Shown here in pieces: positions 49,973 through 60,156 of a stretch of DNA of 64,000 nt. The notes beneath the pieces are model-generated. The model was not told the DNA's origin. It ran no database searches and worked only from the letters and a program-made list of their open reading frames with translations. The position numbers and the translations under genes were made by a program. Numbering within the stretch: the first letter of the stretch is position 1; each line of letters opens with the position of its first letter. This DNA comes from Microbacterium neungamense (GTDB lineage: Bacteria > Actinomycetota > Actinomycetes > Actinomycetales > Microbacteriaceae), in assembly GCF_024971095.1 (NCBI RefSeq), contig NZ_CP069717.1, positions 930,001-994,000 on the forward strand, written 5' to 3'.

Positions 49973-52038
49973 ATGCCCCTGATCGACAACATCCGCCGCA
50001 GCCTGCCGCTGGTGGCCACCGGCGCCGACCACGCGCGCGGCAAGCGCTCGCCGGTGACCTGCGCGCTGAAGTGCGCGAGCGCCTGCCTCGGCCCGGAGTG
50101 CAACACCTCCGACAACGAGCACTTCCGCTCCATCGCCTCCGCGGTCTTCTCGCGGCGCGCCCTGCTCGGACTCGGCGTCACCGGTGCCGTCGCCGCCGTC
50201 GTCGGCGTCGGGCGCGGCACCCCGACCTCCGCTCCTGCCGCGGCGGGCGCCGCCGGCGCGGGCGCGTCGTTCGGCCGCCCCGGCACGGCCGGCCTCGCCT
50301 TCGAGGCCATCCCGCCGGTCCCGGCCACGATCGATGCGGTCTCGGTGCCCGCCGGATACACCTGGAAGCCGATCATCCGCTGGGGCGACCGGCTGTTCTC
50401 CGACGCGCCGGTCTTCGACATCGACGCCCAGACCCCCGAGGCGCAGGCCCGCCAGTTCGGCTACAACTGCGACTACCTCGACATCCTCGCCGACCCGAGC
50501 GGCAAGACCGGCGTGCTCGTGAACAACCACGAGTACGTCAACCCGAACCTGATGTTCCCGGCCACCACCGACCCGGCCGAGCTGCGTCGCCGCGGCGACA
50601 TCTACAAGGCCGCGCAGGGCATGTCGGTGTTGGAGATCCGCCGCGACCGGGTCGGCGACCCGTGGCAGTACGTCGTGGACGGCAAGCGCAACCGCCGCAT
50701 CACGGTGGAGACCGTGTTCGAGCTGACCGGACCGGCTGCCGGGTCCGACCTGGTGAAGACAGCCGCCGACCCGGAGGGTCGCTGGGTGCACGGCACGCTC
50801 GGCAACTGCGCCGGCGGCACCACGCCGTGGGGCACCGTCCTCTCCGGCGAGGAGAACTTCAACGGCTACTTCGCCTGGGCCGCGGACACGCCCGAGCAGA
50901 AGCGCTACAGCGGCTCCAGCACGAGCGCCACCTCGACCGGGTGGGAGACGTACGATCCGCGCTTCGACGCCCACGACCCCGGCTACGTGAACGAGCCGAA
51001 CCGCTTCGGCTACATCGTCGAGATCGATCCGCAGGATCCCACCTCGACGCCGCGCAAGCACACCGCGATGGGCCGGTTCAAGCACGAGGGTGCGAATGTG
51101 CACGTCGCCGAGGACGGCCGCGTCGTCGCGTACATGGGCGACGATGAGCGCAACGACTACCTCTACAAGTTCGTGTCGAAGAACCGCATCTCCGGCTCGC
51201 GCAAGAAGAACCTGACCCTGCTCAGCGAGGGCGACCTGTACGTGGCGCGGTTCCGCGGCAACTCGCCGGCATCCGAGATCGACGGCTCCGGCGCGCTGCC
51301 CTCCGACGGCGCCTTCGACGGCACGGGGGAGTGGATCGCGCTCACCCGCAACGGCGAGAGCGCGATGCCCGGGTTCACCACCGAGCAGGTGCTGGTGTAC
51401 ACGCGTCTCGCCGCGGATGCGGTCGGCGCCACCAAGATGGACCGCCCGGAGGACGTCCAGCCGCACCCGCAGACCGGCCGCGTCTACGTGGCGCTCACGA
51501 ACAACACCCGCCGCACCGTGGCCGACGAGGCGAACCCGGTCACCGGCAACCGCTACGGCCACATCCTGGAGATCACCGAGACCGCCGGCCAGGCGGGGAG
51601 ACGTTCGGCTGGAGCGTGCTGATGCTGTGCGGCGACCCGGCGTCCTTCGAGCACGCCTACTTCGCCGGCTTCCCGAAGGAGCTGGTCTCGCCGATCTCCT
51701 GCCCGGACAACGTCGCCTTCGACTCCGAGGGCAACCTGTGGATCTCCACCGACGGCGCGCCGAGCACCATCGGGCGCAACGACGGCCTGTTCAAGGTGCC
51801 GCTCGAGGGCGAGCACCGCGGGCACGTGCAGCAGTTCCTCGCCGTCCCGCGGGACGCCGAGACCTGCGGCCCGGTGATCCACGACCGTGAGGGCCTGGTG
51901 TTCGTCGCCGTGCAGCACCCCGGCGAGGACGGCGAGTTCGGCGCCCCGCGCTCGCTGTTCCCCGACTACGGCTCCACCGCCCCCGGCGACGTGCCGGACG
52001 CGCCCCGGCCGTCCGTGGTGCAGGTGTACCGCGGCTGA
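49973..52038 (+). pseudogene. PhoX-like alkaline phosphatase, frameshifted as written
   Basis: ATG 49973 follows GGAGGAA. A twin-arginine signal (FSRRALLGLGVTGAVAAVVG, about residues 58-77) predicts Tat export. The PhoX/DUF839 body has VLVNNHEYVNP, WGTVLSGEENFNGYF, KHTAMGRFKHEGANV and QPHPQTGRVYVALTNN, which bind the Fe/Ca cofactor. After EITETAGQAG the frame fails: GGGG at 51595-51598 seems one G short, and the proper end (ETFGWSVLMLCGDP, stop at 52036) is one frame over. The span is one base short of 689 codons. Confidence 0.85.
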
Positions 52039-52048
52039 TCCGCATGAC

Positions 52049-52085
52049 ACGAGGCGGGGCCGCCGTCGGGCGGGCCCCGCCTCGT
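52049..52085 (+). terminator. hairpin after phoX-like gene
   Basis: Perfect 13-bp arms, ACGAGGCGGGGCC (52049-52061) and its complement (52073-52085), with an 11-base loop. Confidence 0.75.
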
Positions 52086-52185
52086 CCTGCACGCCCAGGG
52101 CCCGCGAACGAACCCGGGCGCCACTCCGCCGGTCCCGCGTGATCGGCGCAGCGCCGGCGGCTGCTCCGCGCCCCCCCGCGTCGGC

Positions 52186-52233
52186 TATCCTGTACGGATG
52201 CCCGCGGGGAAGTCTGCCCGCGGTGAGAGCTGA
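52186..52233 (+). promoter_or_regulatory. nusA-operon promoter with leaderless 11-codon ORF
   Basis: TATCCT (52186-52191), 6 nt, then ATG 52198 encoding MPAGKSARGES, stop at 52231-52233. The ORF's DNA contains a 7-bp hairpin (52202-52208 with 52217-52223). The nusA ATG and its AGGGAGG site begin 15 bp later, so translation of the small ORF could affect nusA. Confidence 0.45.
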
Positions 52234-52247
52234 ATAGGGAGGCCGCT

Positions 52248-53231
52248 ATGGACATCGAACTGGGGCTGCTGCGCGGGATCGAGAAGGAGAAGGAGATCCC
52301 CTTCGACGAACTCGTCGCGATCATCGAGCAGGCCGTTCTGACGGCATACGGCAAGCACGTCTCCGCCGAGGGAACCGTCCCCGAGGGCGTCCGTGTCGAA
52401 CTCGACCGCAAGACCGGGCACGTCGCCGTGCTGCAGCCGGTGCGCGACGAGGACGGCGCGATCATCGGCGAGGAGGAGACCACTCCCGAGGACTTCGGCC
52501 GCATCGCCGCCTACGCCGCCAAGCAGGTCATCAGCCAGCGCCTGCGCGACCTCGCCGACGACGCCGTGCTCGGCGAGTTCCGCGGCAAGGAGGGCGACAT
52601 CGTCGCGGGCGTCGTGCAGCAGGGCCCCAACCCGCGGATGATCCACGTCGACCTCGGCTCGGTCGAGGCGATCCTGCCTCCCGAGGAGCAGGTCCCCGGC
52701 GAGGAGTACACCCACGGGTCGCGCCTGCGCGTGTACGTCACCAGCGTCGCCAAGGGCGCCAAGGGCCCGTCGATCACGGTCTCCCGCACGCATCCCGGCC
52801 TGGTGCGCAAGCTGTTCGCGCTCGAGGTGCCGGAGATCGCCGGCGGTCTCGTCGAGATCGTCTCGCTCGCCCGCGAGGCGGGCCACCGCACCAAGATCGC
52901 GGTGCGCGCGAACGACCCCTCCGTCAACGCCAAGGGCGCCTGCATCGGCGAGATGGGCCGCCGCGTCCGCGCCGTGACCGAGGAGCTCGCCGGCGAGAAG
53001 ATCGACATCGTCGACTACAGCCCGGATCTGGCGACCTTCGTCGCGAACGCCCTGTCACCGGCCAAGGTGAGCAGCGCCTTCGTGCTGGACGCCGGCACGA
53101 AGGCGGTCCGCGCCCTGGTGCCCGACTACCAGCTGTCGCTCGCCATCGGCAAGGAAGGGCAGAACGCCCGCCTGGCCGCGAAGCTCACCGGCGCCAAGAT
53201 CGACATCCAGCCCGACAGCGTGATGGAGTGA
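52248..53231 (+). CDS. nusA: transcription termination/antitermination factor NusA
   Basis: A 327-residue short NusA. The N-terminal RNA-polymerase-binding domain is followed by an S1 domain (about residues 110-180) and two KH domains ([22 protein letters not shown] and [16 protein letters not shown]). The C-terminal acidic repeats of E. coli are absent, as usual in actinobacteria. AGGGAGG precedes ATG 52248. rimP, which usually heads this operon, is not present. Confidence 0.96.
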   Translation: MDIELGLLRGIEKEKEIPFDELVAIIEQAVLTAYGKHVSAEGTVPEGVRVELDRKTGHVAVLQPVRDEDGAIIGEEETTPEDFGRIAAYAAKQVISQRLRDLADDAVLGEFRGKEGDIVAGVVQQGPNPRMIHVDLGSVEAILPPEEQVPGEEYTHGSRLRVYVTSVAKGAKGPSITVSRTHPGLVRKLFALEVPEIAGGLVEIVSLAREAGHRTKIAVRANDPSVNAKGACIGEMGRRVRAVTEELAGEKIDIVDYSPDLATFVANALSPAKVSSAFVLDAGTKAVRALVPDYQLSLAIGKEGQNARLAAKLTGAKIDIQPDSVME

Positions 53232-53266
53232 GGCGCTGAGACCGGGGCGCAGCTTCGAGGTGTAGG

Positions 53267-53557
53267 ATGGAACCCGTACGAACGTGCGTCGGCTGTCGCC
53301 TGCGCGCTCCCCGCTCCGCCCTGATCAGGGTGGTCGCCGTCAACGGAGAGCTCGTCCTGGACGAGCGCGCCGTGATGCCGGGCCGGGGAGCGTGGCTACA
53401 TCCGACGCCCGGATGCCTGGAGGCCGCGCTGCGGCGCCGGGCTTTCGCACGAGCACTCCGTGTGTCTCCGCCGCTCGATTTCCCCGAGGGCGAGGACATG
53501 CAGACCATCGAGAAACGGCTGAACGGCTATGGAAACAAAGTGAACGGCTCGAAATGA
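53267..53557 (+). CDS. YlxR-family (DUF448) RNA-binding protein
   Basis: A 96-residue basic protein starting MEPVRTCVGCRLRAPRSALIR, with GRGAWLHPTPGCLEAALRRRAF, both typical of YlxR. In Bacillus and Clostridium relatives bind RNA or the RNase P complex; the role here is not known. It lies between nusA and infB in the usual order. ATG 53267 overlaps a TAGGAT. Confidence 0.88.
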   Translation: MEPVRTCVGCRLRAPRSALIRVVAVNGELVLDERAVMPGRGAWLHPTPGCLEAALRRRAFARALRVSPPLDFPEGEDMQTIEKRLNGYGNKVNGSK

Positions 53558-53582
53558 GACCCGTCCGCGACTAATGGTCTGC

Positions 53583-53612
53583 CCTGTCTGGGCCGACCGA
53601 CCCAGACAGGAG
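53583..53612 (+). promoter_or_regulatory. hairpin holding the infB ribosome-binding site
   Basis: Perfect 10-bp arms CCTGTCTGGG (53583-53592) and CCCAGACAGG (53601-53610) with an 8-base loop. The 3' arm contains the start of the AGGAG (53608-53612) that serves infB GTG 53617, so folding would hide it. Confidence 0.65.
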
Positions 53613-53616
53613 AATT

Positions 53617-56412
53617 GTGGCTGCCAAACCACGTGTACACGAGATCGCCGCTGAGCTCGGCGTCGACAGCAAGTTCGCGCTCGCCAAGCTCAAGGAGCTC
53701 GGCGAGTTCGTGAAGAGCCCGTCCTCGACCATCGAGCCGCCGGTGGCGCGCAAGCTGCGTGCGGCGATCGAGGCGGACCCGGCGGCGAAGCCCGCCGCCG
53801 CGAAGGCGGAGTCCAAGCCCGCCCCGAAGACCCAGGGTGCCGCGAAGCCCGCGACCTCGACCCCCGGGCCCAAGCCCGGCCCGGCGAAGCCCGCCGCTCC
53901 GGCCGCCCCGGAGGCGCCGGCAGCCTCGGCGGCACCGGCTCCCGCAGCCGGCGCTCCGGCGGCCCCCGCGGCGAAGCCCGCCGCACCGGCCCCCGGCCCG
54001 GCCGCCCCCGCGCCGAAGCCCGGCTCCGCCGCGCCCAAGCCCGGCGGCAACGCCCCGAAGCCCGGTGGCGGCGCTCCGCGTCCCGGCGCCCCGCGTCCGG
54101 GCAACAATCCGTTCTCGTCGGCGCAGGGCATGGGCCAGCGTCCGGCTGGACCGCGTCCTGGTAACAACCCGTTCTCCTCGCAGCAGGGCATGGGCCAGCG
54201 CCCGACGCCGGGCAACATCCCGCGTCCGCAGGCCCCGCGTCCCGGCTCGCCCCGCATCGGCGCTCCGCGTCCGGGCGGACCGGGTCGTCCCGGCGGCGCT
54301 CGCGGCGGCCAGGGCGGTCGCCCCGGCGCGCCGTTCCAGCAGCGCTCCGGCGGTCCGGGTCGTCCCGGCGGCGCCGGCACCGGCGGCGGCTTCCAGCGTC
54401 CCGGCGGCGGTGGCGGCTTCGCCGGCCGTCCCGGCGGTGGCCGTGGCCGCGGTCCCGGCGGCGGCACGGCTGGCGCGTTCGGCAAGGGCGGCGGCAAGAG
54501 CAAGCAGCGCAAGTCGCGGCGGGCGAAGCGCCAGGAATTCGAGATGCGGGACGCCCCGGTCGTCGGCGGCGTCAACGTCCAGAAGGGCAACGGCGAGATC
54601 ATCCGGATGCGCCGTGGCGCCTCCATCGCCGACTTCGCGGACAAGATCGAGGCGCTGACCGGCTACACCGTGCAGCCCGGCACCCTCGTCACGATCCTCT
54701 TCAACCTCGGTGAGATGGCCACCGCGACCGAGTCGCTGGACGAGGCCACCTTCGAGGTCCTCGGCGCCGAGCTGGGCTACAAGGTCCAGATCGTCTCGCC
54801 CGAGGACGAGGACAAGGAGCTCCTCGAGGGCTTCGGTCTCAACCTGGAGCAGGAGCTCGAGGAGGAGAACGAGGAGGACCTCGAGATCCGCCCGCCGGTG
54901 GTGACCGTGATGGGTCACGTCGACCACGGTAAGACCCGCCTGCTGGACGCGATCCGCCAGACCAACGTCATCGAGGGCGAGGCCGGCGGCATCACCCAGC
55001 ACATCGGTGCGTACCAGGTGTGGACCGAGCACGAGGGCATCGAGCGCGCGATCACCTTCATCGACACCCCGGGTCACGAGGCGTTCACCGCCATGCGCGC
55101 CCGTGGTGCGCAGGTGACCGACCTCGCGATCCTGGTGGTCGCCGCCGACGACGGCATCATGCCGCAGACGGTGGAGGCCCTGAACCACGCCCAGGCGGCC
55201 GGTGTGCCGATCGTGGTCGCGGTCAACAAGGTCGACAAGCCCGAGGCCAACCCGGCCAAGGTGCGCCAGCAGCTGACCGAGTACGGCCTGGTGGCCGAGG
55301 AGTACGGCGGCGACGTCATGTTCGTCGACGTGTCCGCGCGTCAGGGCACCGGCATCCAGGAGCTCCTGGACGCCGTGCTGCTCACCGCCGACGCCGGTCT
55401 GGACCTCACCGCCAACCCGAACAAGGCGGCACGCGGTGTGGCCATCGAGGCGAAGCTCGACAAGGGCCGCGGCGCCGTGGCGACCGTGCTGATCCAGTCC
55501 GGCACCCTGCGCGTCGGCGACGCGATCGTCGCCGGCACGGCGTACGGTCGCGTCCGCGCCATGCTCGACGAGAACGGCGAGGCCGTCGAGGCCGCCGCCC
55601 CGTCGCGCCCGGTGCAGGTGCAGGGTCTGAACTCGGTGCCCCGCGCCGGCGACGTGTTCATCGTCACCGACGAGGACCGCACCGCGCGTCAGATCGCCGA
55701 GAAGCGCGAGGCCGTGGAGCGCAACGCGCAGCTGGCGAAGGCTCGCAAGCGCATCTCGCTCGAGGACTTCACCCGCGCTCTGGAAGAGGGCAAGGTCGAG
55801 ACGCTCAACCTCATCATCAAGGGCGACGTGTCCGGTGCCGTCGAGGCGCTGGAGGAGTCGCTGCTCAAGATCGAGGTCGACGACTCGGTCCAGCTGCGGA
55901 TCATCCACCGCGGGGTGGGTGCGATCACCGAGTCCGACGTGAACCTCGCGACGATCGACAACGCGATCATCGTGGGCTTCAACGTCCGCCCCGACACCAA
56001 GGCCCGTGAGGCCGCGGCGCGCGAGGGCGTGGACATCCGGTTCTACTCGGTCATCTACAACGCGATCGACGAGATCGAGAACTCTCTCAAGGGCATGCTC
56101 AAGCCGGAGTTCGAAGAGGTCCAGTCCGGTGTCGCCGAGATCCGCGAGGTGTTCCGCTCCTCGAAGTTCGGCAACATCGCGGGCTGCATCGTCCGCTCCG
56201 GCACGATCACCCGCAACGCCAAGGCCCGCGTCATCCGCGACGGCGTCGTCATCGCCGATGGCCTCGCCATCGAGTCGCTGCGCCGCTTCAAGGACGACGT
56301 GACCGAGGTCCGGACGGACTTCGAGTGCGGTATCGGCCTGGGCAAGTACAACGACATCCAGATCGGCGACGAGATCGAGACCACGGAACTGGTCGAGAAG
56401 CCTCGCGGCTGA
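53617..56412 (+). CDS. infB: translation initiation factor IF-2
   Basis: A 931-residue GTPase delivering initiator tRNA to the 30S subunit. The N-terminal IF2_N helix region ([24 protein letters not shown]) is followed by a 300-residue Pro/Ala/Gly/Arg-rich linker with repeats such as [10 protein letters not shown]. The G domain has G1 GHVDHGKT (about residue 434), DTPGHEAF and NKVDKPE. Domains II-IV end in [18 protein letters not shown] 53617 follows AGGAG. Confidence 0.97.
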   Translation: MAAKPRVHEIAAELGVDSKFALAKLKELGEFVKSPSSTIEPPVARKLRAAIEADPAAKPAAAKAESKPAPKTQGAAKPATSTPGPKPGPAKPAAPAAPEAPAASAAPAPAAGAPAAPAAKPAAPAPGPAAPAPKPGSAAPKPGGNAPKPGGGAPRPGAPRPGNNPFSSAQGMGQRPAGPRPGNNPFSSQQGMGQRPTPGNIPRPQAPRPGSPRIGAPRPGGPGRPGGARGGQGGRPGAPFQQRSGGPGRPGGAGTGGGFQRPGGGGGFAGRPGGGRGRGPGGGTAGAFGKGGGKSKQRKSRRAKRQEFEMRDAPVVGGVNVQKGNGEIIRMRRGASIADFADKIEALTGYTVQPGTLVTILFNLGEMATATESLDEATFEVLGAELGYKVQIVSPEDEDKELLEGFGLNLEQELEEENEEDLEIRPPVVTVMGHVDHGKTRLLDAIRQTNVIEGEAGGITQHIGAYQVWTEHEGIERAITFIDTPGHEAFTAMRARGAQVTDLAILVVAADDGIMPQTVEALNHAQAAGVPIVVAVNKVDKPEANPAKVRQQLTEYGLVAEEYGGDVMFVDVSARQGTGIQELLDAVLLTADAGLDLTANPNKAARGVAIEAKLDKGRGAVATVLIQSGTLRVGDAIVAGTAYGRVRAMLDENGEAVEAAAPSRPVQVQGLNSVPRAGDVFIVTDEDRTARQIAEKREAVERNAQLAKARKRISLEDFTRALEEGKVETLNLIIKGDVSGAVEALEESLLKIEVDDSVQLRIIHRGVGAITESDVNLATIDNAIIVGFNVRPDTKAREAAAREGVDIRFYSVIYNAIDEIENSLKGMLKPEFEEVQSGVAEIREVFRSSKFGNIAGCIVRSGTITRNAKARVIRDGVVIADGLAIESLRRFKDDVTEVRTDFECGIGLGKYNDIQIGDEIETTELVEKPRG

Positions 56413-56427
56413 TCTGACGGCTGCTCC

Positions 56428-56512
56428 GGCGGCTGCCTTCCCATCGCTCGCAGAGCGGGGGCCCCGCCCGCTTCGCGGGCACCCCGATGCTCGCGCCGGG
56501 AAGGCAGCCGCC
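56428..56512. terminator. large inverted repeat between infB and rbfA
   Basis: Perfect 15-bp arms, GGCGGCTGCCTTCCC (56428-56442) and its complement (56498-56512), enclose a 55-bp GC-rich centre with an inner CCCGC/GCGGG stem. It could terminate or process the infB message before rbfA. Confidence 0.6.
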
Positions 56513-56573
56513 TCCGCACGTTCCGGCCCGTCGTCGCTGTACTGTGCGGGGTAAGTAGGAAAGAGGTAGGAAG

Positions 56574-57011
56574 ATGGCTGGAGAACGACAGGCACGGCTC
56601 GCGGACCGCATCCGCGTGATCCTCGCCGAGCGTCTGGAGAAGGGCCTGCGCGACCCGCGGCTCGGCTTCGTGACGATCACCGACGTCCGGGTCTCCGGCG
56701 ACCTGCAGCACGCCTCCGTGTTCTACACGGTCCTCGGCAGCGAGGAGGAGCGCATCGCCAGCGGCGCCGCGCTCACCTCCGCGACCGGGATGCTGCGCCG
56801 CGAGGTGGGCCGTCAGCTGAACGTGCGCCTCGTCCCGACGCTGGAGTTCATCCCGGATGCCCTGCCCGAGACGGCCGATCACATCGCCGATCTGCTGCGG
56901 CAGGCGCGCGAGCGGGATGAGGAGGTCGCCCGCCTGGCATCCGCGGCGACCCACGCCGGCGACGCCGACCCGTACCGTCGCGACGACGACGAGGACGACG
57001 ACGAGCGCTGA
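56574..57011 (+). CDS. rbfA: ribosome-binding factor A
   Basis: A 145-residue KH-fold protein needed for 16S rRNA 5'-end maturation. It has RLADRIRVILAERLEKGLRDPRLGFVTITDVRVSGDL and the LRREVGRQLNVRLVPTLEFIPD strand-helix pattern, then an acidic Asp-rich tail. AGGTAGGAAG precedes ATG 56574. TACTGT at 56540-56545 is a possible -10. Confidence 0.95.
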   Translation: MAGERQARLADRIRVILAERLEKGLRDPRLGFVTITDVRVSGDLQHASVFYTVLGSEEERIASGAALTSATGMLRREVGRQLNVRLVPTLEFIPDALPETADHIADLLRQARERDEEVARLASAATHAGDADPYRRDDDEDDDER

Positions 57012-57070
57012 CCACCCTCCCGCGGCGTTTCCGACCGCGTAGAACGGCCCCAGCCGGGCGCGAATCACTC

Positions 57071-57089
57071 GAACGGGAAGTCCCCGTTC
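57071..57089 (+). terminator. possible rbfA terminator
   Basis: GAACGGG/CCCGTTC (57071-57077, 57083-57089) with a 5-base loop, followed after 8 bases by a short TATTT. Confidence 0.5.
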
Positions 57090-57207
57090 AGATCGTATTT
57101 CCGTACTTTCGGGCAAACAGTTGACACGCGTAGACTCGGCGGAGTGTACTTGGCATGTCCCTCCGCACGGTCGCGGAGGGGGGACCGGCGGATGCTCCGG
57201 CCGGCCG

Positions 57208-57687
57208 ATGAACCTGGGGGTCATCGTGCGAACTGCTTATCGTGTGCTCGCGTATCTCGTGTGTGCGCTCGTCGCCGTGCAGGCGGCCAGCCACGCGTGG
57301 GCGTCGGCCGGCCTGGCGGCCTACATCTTCGGCGGAGGGACGATCGATCCCAGCGCCGCGGCGCCGCCGCCCGTGCCGGAGTTCCTGGGCCTCATGATCC
57401 ACGGCATGAACGGGATGTACGTCATCCCGCTGGTGTCGATCGTGCTGCTCATCCTGTCGTTCTTCGTCAAGGCGCCCAAGGCGGTCGCGTTCGCCGTGGC
57501 GATCGTGCTGCTGGTGGGTCTGCAGGTGACGCTCGGCATCCTCGGGCACGGCCTGACGTTCCTCGCCCTGCTGCACGGCCTGAACGCCCTGGTCCTCTTC
57601 GGCACCGCGCTCACCGCCGGCACCGTCGTCGGCCGGCGGCCGCTGGTCGAGCGCGCGGCCGCGGAACCGGTCTCCGCGACGGTCTGA
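57208..57687 (+). CDS. four-helix membrane protein paired with multicopper oxidase
   Basis: A 159-residue protein with four hydrophobic helices (about residues 12-32, 62-80, 88-108, 112-134), HGMNGMYV and HGLNALVLFG repeats, and histidines near membrane faces that recall small quinol/cytochrome-type proteins. A second start is GTG 57226, which has GGGGG 5 nt upstream. A leader hairpin CCCTCCGC/GCGGAGGG (57159-57180) and TAGACT (57131-57136) precede it. Its stop is one base before the oxidase ATG, so the two are co-expressed. No family name is certain. Confidence 0.65.
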   Translation: MNLGVIVRTAYRVLAYLVCALVAVQAASHAWASAGLAAYIFGGGTIDPSAAAPPPVPEFLGLMIHGMNGMYVIPLVSIVLLILSFFVKAPKAVAFAVAIVLLVGLQVTLGILGHGLTFLALLHGLNALVLFGTALTAGTVVGRRPLVERAAAEPVSATV

Positions 57688-57688
57688 C

Positions 57689-59170
57689 ATGCCGGCGGCC
57701 GAGGGCATCCGCTCCCGCACGGCACTGATCGCGCGGGTCATCGCGCTCGGGCTGCTGGCTCTGCTCCTCATCGTGCTGGGGACGATGTGGTGGCAGAGCC
57801 TGCGGCCCGGAGCGTACGCCGTCACGGCGGCGGCGGGCCACGGCGCTCACGGCGGGGGACCCGTGAGCGTCGTGGATCTCGTCACCGATCCAGAACGGCC
57901 CGCCGACGTCGCCGTCGACCTGGTGGCCCGCACCGAGACCGTGCGGATCGCCGGCGGCAGGGCGTTCACCGGGAACACCCTGAACGGCAGCACGCCGGGG
58001 CCCGTGATCCGAGCGCGGCAGGGCGACCTGGTCGAGGTGCGGCTTCGGAACGAGGACGTGCCGGAGGGGATCACCCTGCACTGGCACGGCGTCGACGTGC
58101 CCGCCGCGATGGACGGGGTGGCCGGCGTCACACAGGACGCGATCGCGCCCGGCGAGAGCTTCGTGTACCGCTTCATCGCCGACCGGGCGGGCACCTACTG
58201 GTACCACTCGCACCAGGTGTCGCACCGCCAGGTCATCGCCGGCCTCTACGGTGCGCTGGTGATCGATCCTGCTGCCGGTGCGGAGCCGGACGTGACCGAG
58301 GTGGTCGCCGCCGCACACACCTACCCGGACGGCATCCGCTCGCTCGGGGACGCCGGACGCGAGCTGCGAGCGGATGCCGAGCCCGGAGACCGGGTCCGCG
58401 TCCGGGTGATCAACACCGACAACGCGCCGATCTCGGTGTGGGCGTCCGTGCCGTTCCTCGTCCGCGCCGTCGACGGCACCGAGGTGAACCGGCCGACGCC
58501 GGTGGAGGGGGAGCGGGTGCTGATCACCGCCGGCGGCCGCGTCGACGTCGAGGTGCGGATGCCGCGCAGCGGCGGGGTGCGCGTGCACGTGCCCGGGGCA
58601 TCCGTGCTGCTCGGGGAGGACGCCGCAGCGGCTCCGCAGCCGCAGCGTCAGCTCGACCTGCTGCACTACGGTTCACTGCACTACGGTTCACCGGAGGGGG
58701 CGGGCGCCATGCCTGCCGGCTTCGACCCGGCGCACCCCGACCGCGACTTCCGCTACGAGATCGGCCGGCTCCCCGGCTTCCTGGACGGGCGCCCCGGTCT
58801 GTGGTGGACGGTCAACGGCCGCACCGGCACGGACGCCGCGATGTTCCCCGTCAGAGAGGGGGATGTGGTGCGGGTGACGATCTCGAACGCCAGTGGGGAG
58901 GTGCATCCGATGCACCTGCACGGCCACCACGTGCTGGTGCTCTCCCGCAACGGCGTCGCCGCGACGGGCAGCCCGTGGTGGGTCGACTCGCTGAACGTGG
59001 AACACGGCGAGACCTACGAGATCGCGTTCCTCGCCGACAACCCCGGCATCTGGATGGACCACTGCCACAACCTGCCGCACGCGGCCGAGGGCCTCGTCGC
59101 GCATGTGGTGTACGACGGGGTCTCCACGCCGTTCCTGCTCGGCCACGACACCGGCAACGTGCCGGAGTGA
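57689..59170 (+). CDS. multicopper oxidase
   Basis: A 493-residue secreted or anchored enzyme. One N-terminal membrane helix (about residues 12-34) precedes cupredoxin domains. All four copper motifs are present: HWHG, WYHSHQ, HPMHLHGHH and HCHNLPHAAEGL, so both type 1 and trinuclear type 2/3 sites should form and reduce O2 to water. The axial type 1 ligand position is Leu rather than Met, which usually raises redox potential. A small tandem repeat (HYGSLHYGS) is near residue 325. Substrate is unknown; copper or metal oxidation is possible. Confidence 0.9.
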   Translation: MPAAEGIRSRTALIARVIALGLLALLLIVLGTMWWQSLRPGAYAVTAAAGHGAHGGGPVSVVDLVTDPERPADVAVDLVARTETVRIAGGRAFTGNTLNGSTPGPVIRARQGDLVEVRLRNEDVPEGITLHWHGVDVPAAMDGVAGVTQDAIAPGESFVYRFIADRAGTYWYHSHQVSHRQVIAGLYGALVIDPAAGAEPDVTEVVAAAHTYPDGIRSLGDAGRELRADAEPGDRVRVRVINTDNAPISVWASVPFLVRAVDGTEVNRPTPVEGERVLITAGGRVDVEVRMPRSGGVRVHVPGASVLLGEDAAAAPQPQRQLDLLHYGSLHYGSPEGAGAMPAGFDPAHPDRDFRYEIGRLPGFLDGRPGLWWTVNGRTGTDAAMFPVREGDVVRVTISNASGEVHPMHLHGHHVLVLSRNGVAATGSPWWVDSLNVEHGETYEIAFLADNPGIWMDHCHNLPHAAEGLVAHVVYDGVSTPFLLGHDTGNVPE

Positions 59171-59181
59171 CGCACGCCGGA

Positions 59182-59240
59182 GCGGCGCTGGCGGAACCAC
59201 CCGTGCCGGCGCGGCGCCTGCCGGAACCACCCGTGCCGGC
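59182..59240. repeat. two-copy tandem repeat, 29-30 bp
   Basis: Units 59182-59210 and 59211-59240 share GGAACCACCCGTGCCGGC and lie between the converging multicopper oxidase and mutY genes. Confidence 0.75.
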
Positions 59241-59244
59241 GCGT

Positions 59245-60150
59245 TCAGCGCGGCAGCCGCAGCATCCCGTCGGCCGCCTCGAGCAGCCCGTCGGCGATGA
59301 GGGAGTCGATCGCCCGGTCGCGCTGCGCCGGGTCCGGCCAGTCCGCGGCGACGGCATCCGCCGGCATCCGGTGCCCGTCCGCGTGCCGCAGCGCGCGCAG
59401 CACCGCGCCGCGCGCCTGCCGGTGCGAGCCCTCGTAGCGCGCCTGACGCCGCCGGGTGTCCCCGGTGTCGGGGCGGCCGGCCGCGACCCAGGCGCAGCCG
59501 CCGCGCAGCGGGCACGCCTCGCACCGTGGCGCGCGGGCGACGCAGACCGTGGCGCCCAGCTCCATCGCCGCGGCGTTCACGACGGCGGATTCGGCCGCAC
59601 CAGCCGGCAGCAGCGCCGCCATGGCGTGCAGGTCGCGCGGCGACGGGGGAGCGGGCTGCGAAAGGCCGGCGAGGGCGCGCGCGAGCACGCGACGCGTGTT
59701 GGTGTCGACGACGGGATGCCGGTCGCCGTACGCGAACACCGCGACCGCGCGCGCCGTGTAGTCGCCGATCCCGGGCAGGGCGAGCAGTACGGGCACCTCC
59801 CGGGGGACGACGCCGCCGTGGCGCTCGGTGATCGCGGTCGCCGCGCGGTGCAGCCACAGCGCCCGCCGCGGATACCCGAGGTTCGCCCACTGCTGCACCA
59901 CATCGGCCGGCGTGGCGGCGGCCAAGGCCGCCGGCGTCGGCCACCGCCGGAGCCAGGCGTCCAGATGCGGGATCACGCGGGTCACCGGGGTCTGCTGCAG
60001 CATGAACTCGCTGACCAGCACGCCCCACGCGCCGTAGCGCTCGTGGAAGGCGGGCCGCCGCCACGGCAGATCGCGCGCGTTCGCGGCGTACCATTCCCGC
60101 AGCGCGTCCGCGATGCCGGAGGCGGTTCCGGCGACGGTCGTGGCGGGCAT
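59245..60150 (-). CDS. mutY: A/G-specific adenine glycosylase
   Basis: A 301-residue base-excision repair enzyme removing adenine opposite 8-oxoguanine. Present are LPWRR, SEFMLQQTPVTRVIP, the helix-hairpin-helix LPGIGDYTARAVAVFAYG with the catalytic Asp just after (VDTNTRR), and the [4Fe-4S] cluster cysteines C-x6-C-x2-C-x5-C (CVARAPRCEACPLRGGC). It lacks the long C-terminal NUDIX-like domain and has a short helical tail. ATG 60150 is 6 nt after minus-strand TATGCT. Confidence 0.93.
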   Translation of the reverse strand: MPATTVAGTASGIADALREWYAANARDLPWRRPAFHERYGAWGVLVSEFMLQQTPVTRVIPHLDAWLRRWPTPAALAAATPADVVQQWANLGYPRRALWLHRAATAITERHGGVVPREVPVLLALPGIGDYTARAVAVFAYGDRHPVVDTNTRRVLARALAGLSQPAPPSPRDLHAMAALLPAGAAESAVVNAAAMELGATVCVARAPRCEACPLRGGCAWVAAGRPDTGDTRRRQARYEGSHRQARGAVLRALRHADGHRMPADAVAADWPDPAQRDRAIDSLIADGLLEAADGMLRLPR

Positions 60151-60156
60151 CCGGCC

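Noticed and set aside
57121-57136. TTGACA and TAGACT as one promoter
   Set aside because: They are only 4 bp apart and cannot serve the same polymerase; they may be parts of two overlapping promoters.
57144-57728. Leaderless GTG ORF at 57144 after TAGACT
   Set aside because: Its frame overlaps the membrane-protein gene with no recognisable sequence; spacing alone was not enough.
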